From positions 3,216,887 through 3,280,886 of the forward strand of contig NZ_CP031310.1 in NCBI RefSeq assembly GCF_004799665.1: DNA of 64,000 bases, written 5' to 3'. Source of the stretch: Halapricum salinum. GTDB lineage: Archaea; Halobacteriota; Halobacteria; Halobacteriales; Haloarculaceae. Position 1 is the stretch's first letter; every line of letters begins with the position of its first letter. This document shows, piece by piece, positions 18,681 through 27,759 of this stretch. Below the pieces are notes generated by a model that saw only the letters and a list, made by a program, of their open reading frames with translations, was not told the DNA's origin and did no database searches. The position numbers were made by a program, and so were the translations under genes.

Positions 18681-19455
18681 GGCGCTATACTGGTTGAAAA
18701 GGACAATTAAACATCAGGATGGGTGGGTATTGGGGCTATATTCACATCTAAAATACTAACCCTCTAGTTTACATCACGCTGGATGGGGGGTGAGCCAATC
18801 TGGCCCTCGGTCGTCCCGAATCTAGAACGGTGTTTTCTCACCTTCTACCCCAGGGGTTGAGTACAGAAAACGGGGTCACAAACAATATGCATTTTTGACA
18901 GTTGTGCCACCGCGACGGCCAGAATTAGTCCTCTCCAGAAGGACGGAATTTTGCAAACAAAAAATGAATTTTGATTTCTAACTCATAAACTAAATAATGC
19001 TATACACGTCTCGTTTGTTCGGCAACCGACGAAAAGACAAAATACTGATATTTGCAGCGTCCTCCCGGGTGGGAGGTCGAGCGTCCTGAAGACACCGAGA
19101 GTCTCGAGTAGAGAACAACGAACAGAGGGTCTGCTGATTCCGATAGTCGGGTACGTGTCGCGAAATACGTGAGGGTAGGACAGGCCACTGAACGGAATTC
19201 CACAGGTGATCGTATTCAGGAGCACATCGGAACCACTACGCTTCGGGGTCCGAATCGACGATAGCGACGCGTTCACGGCTTCACCTTCCAAAGCGATCTG
19301 CAGTCACGTGTAAGGTTACAGAACAGAGTGGTACCGATCGATCCGATTTGACTCGTATCCGGTCCCCATCGTGCTGCGGCACGTAGGTTCTGTCCTCGAA
19401 CTTCGAACACATCGACCGGAACGTACTTTCGGCCACCCACTGTCGGCTTTTCACG
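18681..19455 (+). other. Low-GC stretch without credible genes
   Basis: About 775 bases, clearly more AT-rich than the core genome (for example the run around 18945-19000). Open frames here, such as one on the minus strand at 18983-19291, have ordinary base-like composition, no acidic bias and no recognisable domain. I read it as decayed or foreign DNA between the integrase module and the broken methyltransferase. Confidence 0.55.
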
Positions 19456-20359
19456 ATGACACCCAGGCCCGATCCAGCCCCGTTGGAGGGGATCGAACAA
19501 TTGTATGCCGAGTATCGCCCCGGCTACACCAGGGACGTGTACACCTACCTCACTGCCCGGTTGAACTCGATGACACAGCTCGCGTCCTCGACCTGGGGAG
19601 TGGTACTGGTCAGATCGCTGTTCCGATGGCACAGTATGTCGACTGCGTGGTCGCGATGGACCCCATCGAGGCGATGATCGAAGAAGGGCGTCGTCGCGCT
19701 GGGAACGTCCCCGTCACGAACGTCGAGTGGATGTGCGGTTCGGACGCAGATGTCGAAGCCAAACTCGGGCCGATCCATCTGACCACGATCGGCCGGGCGT
19801 TCCACTGGATGGATCAAGCGGAGACTCTCGAACGCCTCCGAGGTGTCACTGAAAACGGGGGCAGTGTGGCGATTCTCGACGATCCCGAATGGCTTACTCA
19901 GGGCCAAGTACTCCCGCAGAGTGCCGTGTACAACGTCGCCAGGGGGATTTTTTCGAAGATATTCCCGGACGGAACGACCAGTCAGAAATCGAATACGAGG
20001 ATCCGTGGGACGAACTACTGAGAGAGTGTGGATACTCCGCTGTCGAAAGGAGATCGTTCGAGCACTGTCGCGAGTGGACGGTCGAATCTATCGTCGGCTA
20101 CGTGTTCACGTTGTCGTTTTCTCCGTCGTCTCTCGCCAGTGACGAGCTGGAGGCGTTCGCGGAGGTCGTCCGCGAGCGACTCTCTGAGCTGGGCAGCGAA
20201 CCCTTCCACATGAAGCGACAATATCGGTCATTAGTGGCCGAGAGTGACAGCGACTTCGTGTCTCGTAACACACTCGTCCTGATCGTCGATACCCAGATGC
20301 GATCGTGCTTGTATAGGTGTCCCAAAGAGCAAACTGGAGCGCACTGTTTGAGACAGTAG
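19456..20359 (+). pseudogene. SAM-dependent methyltransferase, broken by two frameshifts
   Basis: Three frames join into one class I methyltransferase of about 300 residues. Frame one gives PLEGIEQLYAEYRPGYTRDV (from 19456). Frame two gives RVLDLGSGTGQIAVPMAQYV, the SAM-binding motif I, then AMDPIEAMIEEGRRRAG and IGRAFHWMDQAETLERLRGV. Frame three gives RQGDFFEDIPGRNDQSEIEY to about residue 300, ending at 20359. The first shift lies near 19565-19590. The second is at a G5-A-T6 homopolymer near 19946-19958. Sequencing error cannot be excluded, but two shifts in a low-GC, gene-poor stretch fit decay. The methyl acceptor is unknown. Confidence 0.75.
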
Positions 20360-20562
20360 TCAACGAGTGGAGCCCCCGATCTATAGTTACACCGCATCGT
20401 CGATTGCCACCGACTTCCGGGTATTTTCTGTCCCCTATTGTTCAGTTTCCCTGATAACCGTCTCTGCTATCCAACTCATGAATTATATATCGCTATATCA
20501 AATTCGGATCGCGATACCTCGCTATGAGACGGCTGAAAAACAAACGAAAACGGGTCTGACCT

Positions 20563-21153
20563 TCAGATCGACCGTACACTCAGTGCGTGAGCGGTCGCAC
20601 ACGCAGCGAAGGCCACGAGCACCACAAGGAGCATTGCTTGAGTGATTTGTGTCGACGTGGAGCCGGACACGTACGTGCCTGCGAGGGCAACGGTTCCGAG
20701 AGCGACGATCGCTGCATAGTACCCATACCAGGGTCGACCAGGCACGTGTTGACCGAGATATGGTTTCAGTTGTTCGGCGCTTTCTCTCAGTTCCATCACC
20801 CCCCTCGATTTGTTGAACGAGATGATTCCCATGTCGTCCAGCTTTGGAAGGTGGCACTGATAGAGTGCGACGTAGACTCGCTTTCGCTCGTCGTACGTAA
20901 TCTCCTGGATCGACTTGTCGTTTTCTTCAGCAGCGATACGCTCGGCAACATCACTGAGTTCTGTTCGGCCGTCTTGGGCCTCCAGATACTTGATAACTCG
21001 CCGACGTCGTTCGTTCTTCAGTGCTTCGAAGATGACGTCGACAGTCAATTCTTCGGTCGTTTCCTGATCGTCCTGGCCGAGTGGGTGAGCTGTCTCTGGA
21101 ACCGACACTGGTGGTGTCGTCGACGATGCGTCAGTCGTCGCAGTCTCACTCAT
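20563..21153 (-). CDS. DUF7344-type winged-helix protein with membrane anchor
   Basis: A 196-residue protein. After a Thr/Ser/Pro-rich leader comes the winged-helix segment VDVIFEALKNERRRRVIKYL, then LSDVAERIAAEEND and RKRVYVALYQCHLPKLDDMG. This is the pattern of the haloarchaeal DUF7344 family. The C-terminus has two hydrophobic helices (YYAAIVALGTVALAGTYV and AMLLVVLVAFAACATAHAL). A membrane-tethered DNA-binding regulator is likely (inference). The ATG at 21153 was chosen over one 21 bases upstream because the extra residues are basic and unlike the family. It is one of four related genes bracketing the fibre locus. Confidence 0.8.
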   Translation of the reverse strand: MSETATTDASSTTPPVSVPETAHPLGQDDQETTEELTVDVIFEALKNERRRRVIKYLEAQDGRTELSDVAERIAAEENDKSIQEITYDERKRVYVALYQCHLPKLDDMGIISFNKSRGVMELRESAEQLKPYLGQHVPGRPWYGYYAAIVALGTVALAGTYVSGSTSTQITQAMLLVVLVAFAACATAHALSVRSI

Positions 21154-21709
21154 GGGCCGCCACCTCGACAGCACGCCGTCGACGGTCAGGTCTATCGATG
21201 CCGGCTTTCCCCAGTGTACCGGAATGTGTCATGGTATCTACCGCCCCCATCCTATGAGGCGGTCTGAAGTTCACGCCCACCGATGCTGTAGCAAGTGGAT
21301 GAATAGCCAACGCTCTTATTAGTGTGTGTCAATCTCTCACTACCAGGGATAAGCACACAATACGCACGCACCCACCGCGAGTAAGAGTCGATTTAAGATC
21401 AGCTATCGCTACATCATGTTCCTACCCCTCAGTATCGTATCTTCCCCACGCACTGCCCGGTCGAGTGTGCTTTCAAGGGGGCTGCCTCGAGGATTATCCG
21501 TCGCTGGATCATTCATCGAACATGATTTGTCGGATCTACGAGAGAGTGGTCTGCGACCGATCGCCTCGAAGGTCTGCTGGTATAGCTGGAATAACCGAGA
21601 GGTAGGCGGCCAACGAGCTGGGTATGCTGATCGTAACAAAGTATGATCGGAACGCTAGTCTCAACCAGGTAACCCAGTACGGTTCGATCGAGTGGGTGCG
21701 GTATTACGA
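21154..21709 (+). other. Divergent intergenic region between two DUF7344 genes
   Basis: About 555 bases of mixed, fairly low-GC sequence. Short open frames on both strands lack acidic bias or domains. It must hold the promoters of both flanking regulators, but I see no convincing TATA box at the expected distance from either ATG. Confidence 0.5.
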
Positions 21710-22252
21710 ATGAGTGACTCAGATCAGGAACTTTCACGCAACGAAATCTTCGACCTCCTGAGCAACAGCCGACGTCGATACGTGCTATCGTACCTCACGA
21801 ACAATCCCGACGAGGTGACATTGCAGGACCTCTCTCGACAGATTGCGGCCTCGGAGAACGACTGTGACGTCGAAGACGTTACCCAGAAACAGCAAAAGCG
21901 GATATACGTCTCCCTCTATCAGACTCATATCCCACGCCTGAGTGAGGCAGGGGTACTCTCGCACGACGATTCGACTGGGCATCTCACGCTTCAGCGACGG
22001 GCAAACGAAATCGTGCCCTACCTCGAACGTGACAACACGACGCGGCGACCGTGGCACTGGTACTATCTCGCCGTCGTCGGGGCCAGTACCGTCGCATTCG
22101 TCGTGACCGTCTTGGACGCCGGCCCATTCGCCACCGTCAGCGACACGCTGGTCGTGATCGGAATCATTCTCGCATTTGCTTTGCTTACCATCGCCAAGAT
22201 ATACAGTCAGCGGTCAGTCGTTCGAAAACCACCTGGCCCACGCCGCCAGTAA
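21710..22252 (+). CDS. DUF7344-type winged-helix protein with membrane anchor
   Basis: A 180-residue homologue of the preceding regulator in divergent orientation. The DNA-binding part reads RNEIFDLLSNSRRRYVLSYL, then LQDLSRQIAASENDCDVEDV and QQKRIYVSLYQTHIPRLSEAG. Two C-terminal hydrophobic helices follow (WYYLAVVGASTVAFVVTVL and LVVIGIILAFALLTIAKIY). The start is the ATG of MSDSDQELS. Its 3' end overlaps the convergent STT3-like gene by 46 bases. Its position at the 3' end of the fibre operon suggests it may regulate that operon, though this is inference from position only. Confidence 0.8.
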   Translation: MSDSDQELSRNEIFDLLSNSRRRYVLSYLTNNPDEVTLQDLSRQIAASENDCDVEDVTQKQQKRIYVSLYQTHIPRLSEAGVLSHDDSTGHLTLQRRANEIVPYLERDNTTRRPWHWYYLAVVGASTVAFVVTVLDAGPFATVSDTLVVIGIILAFALLTIAKIYSQRSVVRKPPGPRRQ

Positions 22253-24354
22253 TCGACAGTGACTGTCTCGCCGGCGTCTATCGCGCTCTCTGGAACTCGA
22301 ACCGTCGTCTCACCGACCTCGTATCGGCCAGAATACGGCACTACGACCTCGAAGTTGCCGTCCTCGTCGGCTTCGATCCGACGTTCGTACGTGAAAGATG
22401 CGCCCGGTATCGATACCCGCGTAGTTAGCTCGATCGTCTGTCTGGCCGTAGCCACGCCCGTGAGCGTCGCTCCCTGGACGAGTTGGTAGACTTTCGGTCG
22501 TCCTGTATCTCCGACGTAGATCGCTCGATAGTGTTCGACACCGTCGACCCGTCCCGTCCGCGAGCCGTAGGTCTCGAAGAGTCGTTCGTACATCGAAGCT
22601 GCGTGCAAGTCTGAACTGAGATAATCAACGACGACGAACCCGACGCGGTCGTCGAGTCGTTCGTACCACTCACCTGGCTCGGAGGCCAGCAAGAAACGTA
22701 GATAGTTCTCGCGCGCAAATCGATAGGATCGAGCGTGGCCGTTGACCAAGTAGTTGTAGAACCGATTGTCGCCCCAGCGTGAGAAGACGTAATTCTCGGG
22801 CCAGGCGAGACGCTGTTGGTCGGCGTATGCTCCGAGCCAGTTGGCGGCGCGATACATCGACGGACGAACACGGACCCGCGAGTGCAGGGCTGCAGCATTG
22901 ACGGCCGGAAAGGCGACGAACGTCAGCGAGAGAGCACCGGTAGCCAGGAACCGACGACGGTCCGGAACGGCGAGAGAGGACGCCGATCGTCGCCCTCGAT
23001 CTGACGTGAGCGGCTGTCTCTCGACCGGGAGGGGTTGGAGATCCGCGATCTGGGTGAGAATCCAGACGAGCCCGTAACCACCGACGACCGCAACAAACGG
23101 GGCCAGTTCTCCCACGAATCGCCGTTGCACGAGCGCGAGCATGAGGAAGTAACAGACGTAAACGTCGAGGAGCAGCCACCCGATCGAGGGCTGTCGATAG
23201 CTTTGCCAGAGCGTCCACACGACCACGGGGAGCCCGATCGCACCAGCGAAGCCGAGCATGATTATCGGTCCGAGAACCGGACCGAACCCACCGCCGAGTG
23301 CCGTCGTCTCGGCGATGGTCGTCGACACGAACAATCGATCGAAACCAGCGTCGAGTGCGCCCGCGAACAGTGTCGACCGAGTCACAACGAAGGCGATAGC
23401 GACGACCCCGACGACTTCGAGAAGGAGAAGGGTGAGCGAACGACGGCCGTACTGCCGAACGATCGATGCGGCCGCGTAGAGGGCAATCGCCCCGAAAAAC
23501 AGGGCCAACGGGGTGGCGGCAGTTGCTGTCGATTGCCACCCCAGCCCGAGATGACCAAGGAGTGTCAACCCTGTCGCGGCTGCCAAACCTGTGACGACCG
23601 GGACGAGCCGAGACAGACAGTCGTCTCTGAGGAGAACCGGACCAGCGACGGCGATAGCGACTGCGAGGGGGACCAGCAGCAACGGACCAGCCTCCCACGC
23701 GAGCGTCTGAGCGGCAACCGACAGGCCGAGCAGGGCCGAGAACCACCATCGTCGGCGATCACCCTCGGGGGTCGTTACGGCACCGATCAGTCCGTAGAAC
23801 GTGAGTGTCAACCAGAGGTAATCGAACGCGTGATGGTCTGCGAATCCCAGGCCCGTCCGCAAGGCGTGTCCAGGGACGACTGCGAACAGTGCGAGTCCCG
23901 CGATTGCAACTCGCGCGTCCCCACTCACTCGCTTCCCGATCGCATAGACGACGACGCCACTCACTACCGCGGAAACGGGTGGATAAACCGCCAGGATCAC
24001 TCCGACAGCGGCGTCGCCCCCACCGAAGAGTGCCGCGATGAAGCCGAGGACGGCCACCAGTAACGGTTCACCACTTCCGATGTTCGAGTACGCGTCGACG
24101 GAGAACGGGGACGCCAATCGGGCAGTGATCGATTCTACTAGTGTCCGGTAGGCCCAGGGATCGTTGCCCGTCAGAATGACGTCCTCACCCCGAAAGACGT
24201 TCGGAAACGGCAGGAGCCGTACCAGTGCGACCATCGAGAGACCGGCTCCGACGACGAGCCACTCCGGGAGGACACGTTCACCTGCCAGGGATCGACTGGT
24301 ATCGGTTTCAGCGTCCGGATCTCGATTCATATCACTCAGTGAGATACTCGTCAC
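22207..24354 (-). CDS. STT3/AglB-like membrane protein without the WWDYG motif
   Basis: A 715-residue GT-C-fold protein related to archaeal oligosaccharyltransferases, which move lipid-linked glycans to Asn of exported proteins. About 12 helices span residues 30-490. The first external loop has VILTGNDPWAYR (Asp65, the DxD-like metal site) and a later loop GLGFADHHAFDYLW. The QRRF motif near 410 also fits. After the last helix, which starts RRRFLATGALSLTFVAF, the soluble domain has FSRWGDNRFYNYLVNG where true AglB has WWDYG. A beta-sandwich-like C-terminus follows. Acceptor recognition may therefore differ, or the protein may be inactive. It overlaps the zinc-ribbon gene by 4 bases, so it belongs to the signal-peptidase operon. 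Confidence 0.75.
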   Translation of the reverse strand: MTSISLSDMNRDPDAETDTSRSLAGERVLPEWLVVGAGLSMVALVRLLPFPNVFRGEDVILTGNDPWAYRTLVESITARLASPFSVDAYSNIGSGEPLLVAVLGFIAALFGGGDAAVGVILAVYPPVSAVVSGVVVYAIGKRVSGDARVAIAGLALFAVVPGHALRTGLGFADHHAFDYLWLTLTFYGLIGAVTTPEGDRRRWWFSALLGLSVAAQTLAWEAGPLLLVPLAVAIAVAGPVLLRDDCLSRLVPVVTGLAAATGLTLLGHLGLGWQSTATAATPLALFFGAIALYAAASIVRQYGRRSLTLLLLEVVGVVAIAFVVTRSTLFAGALDAGFDRLFVSTTIAETTALGGGFGPVLGPIIMLGFAGAIGLPVVVWTLWQSYRQPSIGWLLLDVYVCYFLMLALVQRRFVGELAPFVAVVGGYGLVWILTQIADLQPLPVERQPLTSDRGRRSASSLAVPDRRRFLATGALSLTFVAFPAVNAAALHSRVRVRPSMYRAANWLGAYADQQRLAWPENYVFSRWGDNRFYNYLVNGHARSYRFARENYLRFLLASEPGEWYERLDDRVGFVVVDYLSSDLHAASMYERLFETYGSRTGRVDGVEHYRAIYVGDTGRPKVYQLVQGATLTGVATARQTIELTTRVSIPGASFTYERRIEADEDGNFEVVVPYSGRYEVGETTVRVPESAIDAGETVTVDYWRRGPGGFRTTDR

Positions 24355-25226
24355 AGACTGGCCTGTAGCTCACTCGTCAGCTCGACTTCGAAGACACGAG
24401 CACCACAGACGTCACAACTGACTGCAGCGACGTCTACCGTTCGACAACACGATTCGACAGCTTCCTGCTCGACTGTCACTGACTGCCCACAGGCTGGACA
24501 CTGTTCGACGAACATGCGAAGCGCGTTCAGAATGCGACTCCGGTTCAGCACGTGCATCGACGACCACGATTCGTGGAAACCAGACAGCGTCCGATCAGCA
24601 GCGATATCCGCGACGATAGCCGCGGTCGACTCCCACTGGCCAGCCTGGTGTCCATCGATTCTGAGTACCGCAGCCTCGCCGTAGGTGGACAGTGATAGTC
24701 GATCCGGGTCCTCGACGTCGAGCAGGCTCGCGATTGTCGTCTCGTCGACCTGCCGTTCGTCCATCGTTTCGATTCGTGCGTGCCACTCCCGACCGAACGA
24801 AGGTTCGAGACAGAGGTCGTCCACGCGGGGACACGCAGAGAGGACGCCAAGTCGCTGGAGGGAATCTTCGACGTCCAGGAGTTCGATCTCGTCGGCATCC
24901 GAGGGAGTCGACGGCGTCTTCTCGAACCACGCGAGGACTGGCTCTGGGAGGTATCGCTTCGTCAGCGTCGGCGTGTACGGAATCAGGTAGCCGCGTAGAT
25001 AGATCGCCATCGAACCGACGAGGACGACGACGAACCCGAGACCGACCGCCGACGCTAGCGTACTCCCGCCGAACAAGAGTCCGAGCGCTATCGCCACGGC
25101 GAGTGAAACGGTGAGAACTCCGTTCACGATCGTACAGGGCACACAGCGATTGTCACCAACGTATTCGGGTTGGCGAAATCGGTCGACGATCGAACCGCCG
25201 ACGTTCAGCAGCGACGACGAACCCAT
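24351..25226 (-). CDS. Membrane protein with CxxC pair and C-terminal zinc ribbon
   Basis: A 291-residue unknown. Near the N-terminus is NRCVPCTIVNG (Cys28/Cys31). Two hydrophobic helices follow (VLTVSLAVAIALGLLFGG and ASAVGLGFVVVLVGSMAIYL), then a long acidic soluble region. The C-terminus has a zinc-ribbon-like set: CPACGQ, CCRTV and CDVCGA. The CxxC beside a membrane helix recalls thiol-redox proteins, but no thioredoxin fold is evident. The ATG at 25226 lies one base after the peptidase stop, and its stop overlaps the STT3-like start. It is therefore fixed in a peptidase/unknown/STT3 operon and probably acts on the same secreted clients (inference). Confidence 0.7.
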   Translation of the reverse strand: MGSSSLLNVGGSIVDRFRQPEYVGDNRCVPCTIVNGVLTVSLAVAIALGLLFGGSTLASAVGLGFVVVLVGSMAIYLRGYLIPYTPTLTKRYLPEPVLAWFEKTPSTPSDADEIELLDVEDSLQRLGVLSACPRVDDLCLEPSFGREWHARIETMDERQVDETTIASLLDVEDPDRLSLSTYGEAAVLRIDGHQAGQWESTAAIVADIAADRTLSGFHESWSSMHVLNRSRILNALRMFVEQCPACGQSVTVEQEAVESCCRTVDVAAVSCDVCGARVFEVELTSELQASL

Positions 25227-25227
25227 T

Positions 25228-26025
25228 TCACAGTTCCCCCCGTTCGACGTCGTCTTCGGACTCTCTGTCTTCCATCTCGTCGAATGCGATCCACTCTTGA
25301 AAGTCCGCGCCCGACGCTGCAGCGTTGGAATCATCTTCGATTGGCCTGTCGGCAGTCTCCGACCAGTTCTCCTCGAAGACGGAGCTCACCGCTACAGACG
25401 AGAGTTCGAAATCGACCACAGTGGCTTCGTCGTCGCTGGAGATTTCAGGAGCCGTCTCGTCATTCGGAGTCGATCGTTCGCCATGGTCTTCGGCATCTTC
25501 GTCGGGTCGCGATCCGAAGTACGCCACAGCGAGTTCCCACGATTCGCTCACGATCAATAGTGAGAGCGGCGTCAACACGAAGAAGATGATCCCCAGGTCA
25601 GTCTGCAAGAACGTGATCAGGACCCCGATTAGCGGAACCGAAAACAGCACTTCACCGACGTAGGCACGGGGTGGGACCAGATATGGATCTGGCTCCTCGT
25701 TGGCGATACCTTGCGTCTGAAAGAGTGTCTGATTGTCTTCTTCGACGATGTCGACGACCTTGTGCGTCGTCGTCCCTGTGCTGTCTGGAGTGTGATACGT
25801 TATCGTGTCGTTGATCTGGACGTGGTCAGGCGAATTCTGGTGGACGAAAACGACGTCACCGGAGTGGAATTCCGGCATCATACTGTTCGAGAGGACCACG
25901 TAGCCGCCGTAGAACGGGACGAACTGACCGATCACGTACAGCAGCAGTGGAATTACGACGATGAGGACAAGACAGATGGCGATTATCTGCACGACCCGCC
26001 GGCCCGACGGTCGCTCGATCGTCAT
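25228..26025 (-). CDS. SipW-like signal peptidase I
   Basis: A 265-residue membrane serine protease of the archaeal/Sec11/SipW type. Helix 1 is residues 11-33. The nucleophile Ser48 lies in VLSNSMMPEFHSGDVVFV, and the general base His88 in TTTHKVVDIVEED. The next box reads TQGIANEEPDPYLVP. Family members usually have GDAN, so the first acidic residue is Ile107 here, while Asp113 is kept. A second helix pair (LIGVLITFL, GIIFFVLTPLSLLIV) and an unusual acidic tail of about 100 residues follow. It is embedded among TasA-like genes, as sipW is beside tasA in Bacillus, which points to those proteins as substrates. Confidence 0.88.
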   Translation of the reverse strand: MTIERPSGRRVVQIIAICLVLIVVIPLLLYVIGQFVPFYGGYVVLSNSMMPEFHSGDVVFVHQNSPDHVQINDTITYHTPDSTGTTTHKVVDIVEEDNQTLFQTQGIANEEPDPYLVPPRAYVGEVLFSVPLIGVLITFLQTDLGIIFFVLTPLSLLIVSESWELAVAYFGSRPDEDAEDHGERSTPNDETAPEISSDDEATVVDFELSSVAVSSVFEENWSETADRPIEDDSNAAASGADFQEWIAFDEMEDRESEDDVERGEL

Positions 26026-26089
26026 GGCGTTGCCCCACTCTGATAGTGTTCATCGAACGATGCAGGAAGCCGGGTATCGAATGCGTACT

Positions 26090-26404
26090 TCATGGTCGAT
26101 GGTATCGTGGTTCTGCAGCGGCCGGAGTCTCGACGACTCCAGACAGGAGTTTCATCGTACAGTCCTGATCGGAATTGCCGACACCACAGGATCCGTCGGA
26201 ATTGCCCCCGGAATCCGTGTTTCCGGCCGAGGCGAGGACGTCGTTGGTGACGGTGTTTCCGGCACCGAACTCCGAGTCAGTCTCCAATGATATGCTCGAA
26301 CGCTCGGCGTCCTGGAAGGCGCCGAAAGTGAAGCCACTGCCGAAGAGGACGACGACTGCGAGCGTCAGCGCGAGGAGTTTCAGCGACTCCGACCGAACCA
26401 TCAC
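26090..26404 (-). CDS. Small secreted protein with SipW-type leader
   Basis: A 104-residue protein with a basic start (MVRSESLK), one hydrophobic stretch (LLALTLAVVVLFGSGFTFGAF) and then FQDAERSSISLETDSEFGAG. This resembles the leader and first mature strand of TasA/CalY-type proteins. The mature part is short, with CGVGNSDQDC forming a possible disulphide. It could be a minor or initiating subunit (inference). Two adjacent ATGs can start it. It overlaps the upstream gene by 4 bases and precedes the signal peptidase by 64 bases. Confidence 0.65.
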   Translation of the reverse strand: MMVRSESLKLLALTLAVVVLFGSGFTFGAFQDAERSSISLETDSEFGAGNTVTNDVLASAGNTDSGGNSDGSCGVGNSDQDCTMKLLSGVVETPAAAEPRYHRP

Positions 26405-27636
26405 TGTTCACCCCCGCACGTGTTCTCACAGACTGCTTCCCAGGTCTCCTCACCGAATTCGAACTTCACGCCACACCCGCTCGGGTCCTCCTCTGATGGA
26501 TTCGGGCATGGATCTCTGGGGCACTGTCCGTACGCTGTCGCGTCCTGGCCACCGTCCCAGAGCCGTTTAGAATCGTAGTACGGATTGGTCGGCGTATCAT
26601 CGCTGGCACTGTTGACGTGGACGCTTCCGGCAGTTTCCTGGCCGGCGTAGTGAAAGTTTTCGAAGAACTTGCCCTGGCTGGAGCCGTAATACAGTACTAT
26701 CCACTCCGGTGGCACGTCGCTACTCCAGTCGAGTTTGAATGGATTCCCGTCGGTGTCGTAGTACGGCGTGAACCTGACGTCTCCAGGCGCAATGGTTCCG
26801 TCTTCGATACAGAACGCGACGAAACTGATCTCCTGAAACTCACACGGCGGACAGTCCTCGGTACAGTCGACGGAGCAGTCGTCTTCCCACCCCGGTGGTC
26901 GCGTTGGATCGGGGTCGTGTCGCCACTGCTCGGCGAACAGATCGACGTCGATCGTCAGTGAATCGCCGGTGATGCACGGATCGACGATCGAGAACTCGAA
27001 TCCGAGACAGCAGGTGTCTCCTGGCTGGAGTGGGGCAGGTTCCTCGGTGGTCGGATCCCGGTCGAGAAGCACCCCCTCCCGAAGCGTCGTCAGGACGTCA
27101 CAGAGGCGACCGGACGCGATCACCCGGCCGGAATCGACGACGCCATCACACTGCTCGTCGTACCAGACCGTCAGTTCGATGCCGCGCTCGAGGCCACACC
27201 CGTCTTCGGGACAGCTCGTGCGCAACCACAGCCAGGCCGGATTGTCAGAGAGTGCACAGCGGAGCGTCGCCTGCTGTGTCCCCCCGTTCGAGAGATCATC
27301 GAGGGAGAGTGATGCAGAATCGGCGTTCGGATCACAGGTCTCGCCTGGCTGTTCCAAACAGGTCGTCAGATCGAGCTCACCCGCCTGGACGACGTTCGGT
27401 TCGAGTGAGCCCCACGATTCCAGATCCCAGAACCCGCCGGACGGAGACCCGGAGCTTGAACTCGGGAGCGGCCCGGTCGTGGTCGACGTTTCGTCACCGT
27501 CGAACGCGACAGCGAGTGCCCCACCTCCAATCGCGCCTAGCCCCCCGATTGTTCCGAGCCCGGAGAGGATCGTTCGGCGAGAGACACGCTCTCGACGCCC
27601 ACCTTCTGTATCCCCGTCGCCGTTATCTGCTGGCAC
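26401..27636 (-). CDS. Cys-rich TasA/CalY-like secreted protein with Tat-type leader
   Basis: A 411-residue exported protein. The leader RRERVSRRTILSGLGTIGGL has a twin-arginine and glycine-rich core. The mature start EPNVVQAGELDLTTCLEQPG has the (N)xxxAGxLDL motif of TasA/camelysin subunits. A strand IELTVWYDEQCDG aligns with LQVVIWYDDGDN of the other paralogues. At least 18 Cys occur, in clusters such as CCLGFEF and DCTEDCPPCEF, suggesting disulphide stabilisation. A C-terminal extension (about residues 275-411) is extra to the scaffold and not recognised. It is the first gene of the operon running to the STT3-like gene. Confidence 0.72.
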   Translation of the reverse strand: MPADNGDGDTEGGRRERVSRRTILSGLGTIGGLGAIGGGALAVAFDGDETSTTTGPLPSSSSGSPSGGFWDLESWGSLEPNVVQAGELDLTTCLEQPGETCDPNADSASLSLDDLSNGGTQQATLRCALSDNPAWLWLRTSCPEDGCGLERGIELTVWYDEQCDGVVDSGRVIASGRLCDVLTTLREGVLLDRDPTTEEPAPLQPGDTCCLGFEFSIVDPCITGDSLTIDVDLFAEQWRHDPDPTRPPGWEDDCSVDCTEDCPPCEFQEISFVAFCIEDGTIAPGDVRFTPYYDTDGNPFKLDWSSDVPPEWIVLYYGSSQGKFFENFHYAGQETAGSVHVNSASDDTPTNPYYDSKRLWDGGQDATAYGQCPRDPCPNPSEEDPSGCGVKFEFGEETWEAVCENTCGGEQ

Positions 27637-27759
27637 TGAAATTTCCTCCGTTGAATCGCCGGCCGTGTCCAGTCATGCGTCGCACGCCCCCGTAAGTACT
27701 CGTTGGTTTACACAGCTCTATGACCTGTTTAGGAGGTCTTTACTCCCCTCCTGGACGTC

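Noticed and set aside
18983-19291. 102-codon minus-strand frame
   Set aside because: It lacks the acidic bias of genuine genes here, has no domain, and lies in AT-rich decayed DNA where stops are avoided by chance.
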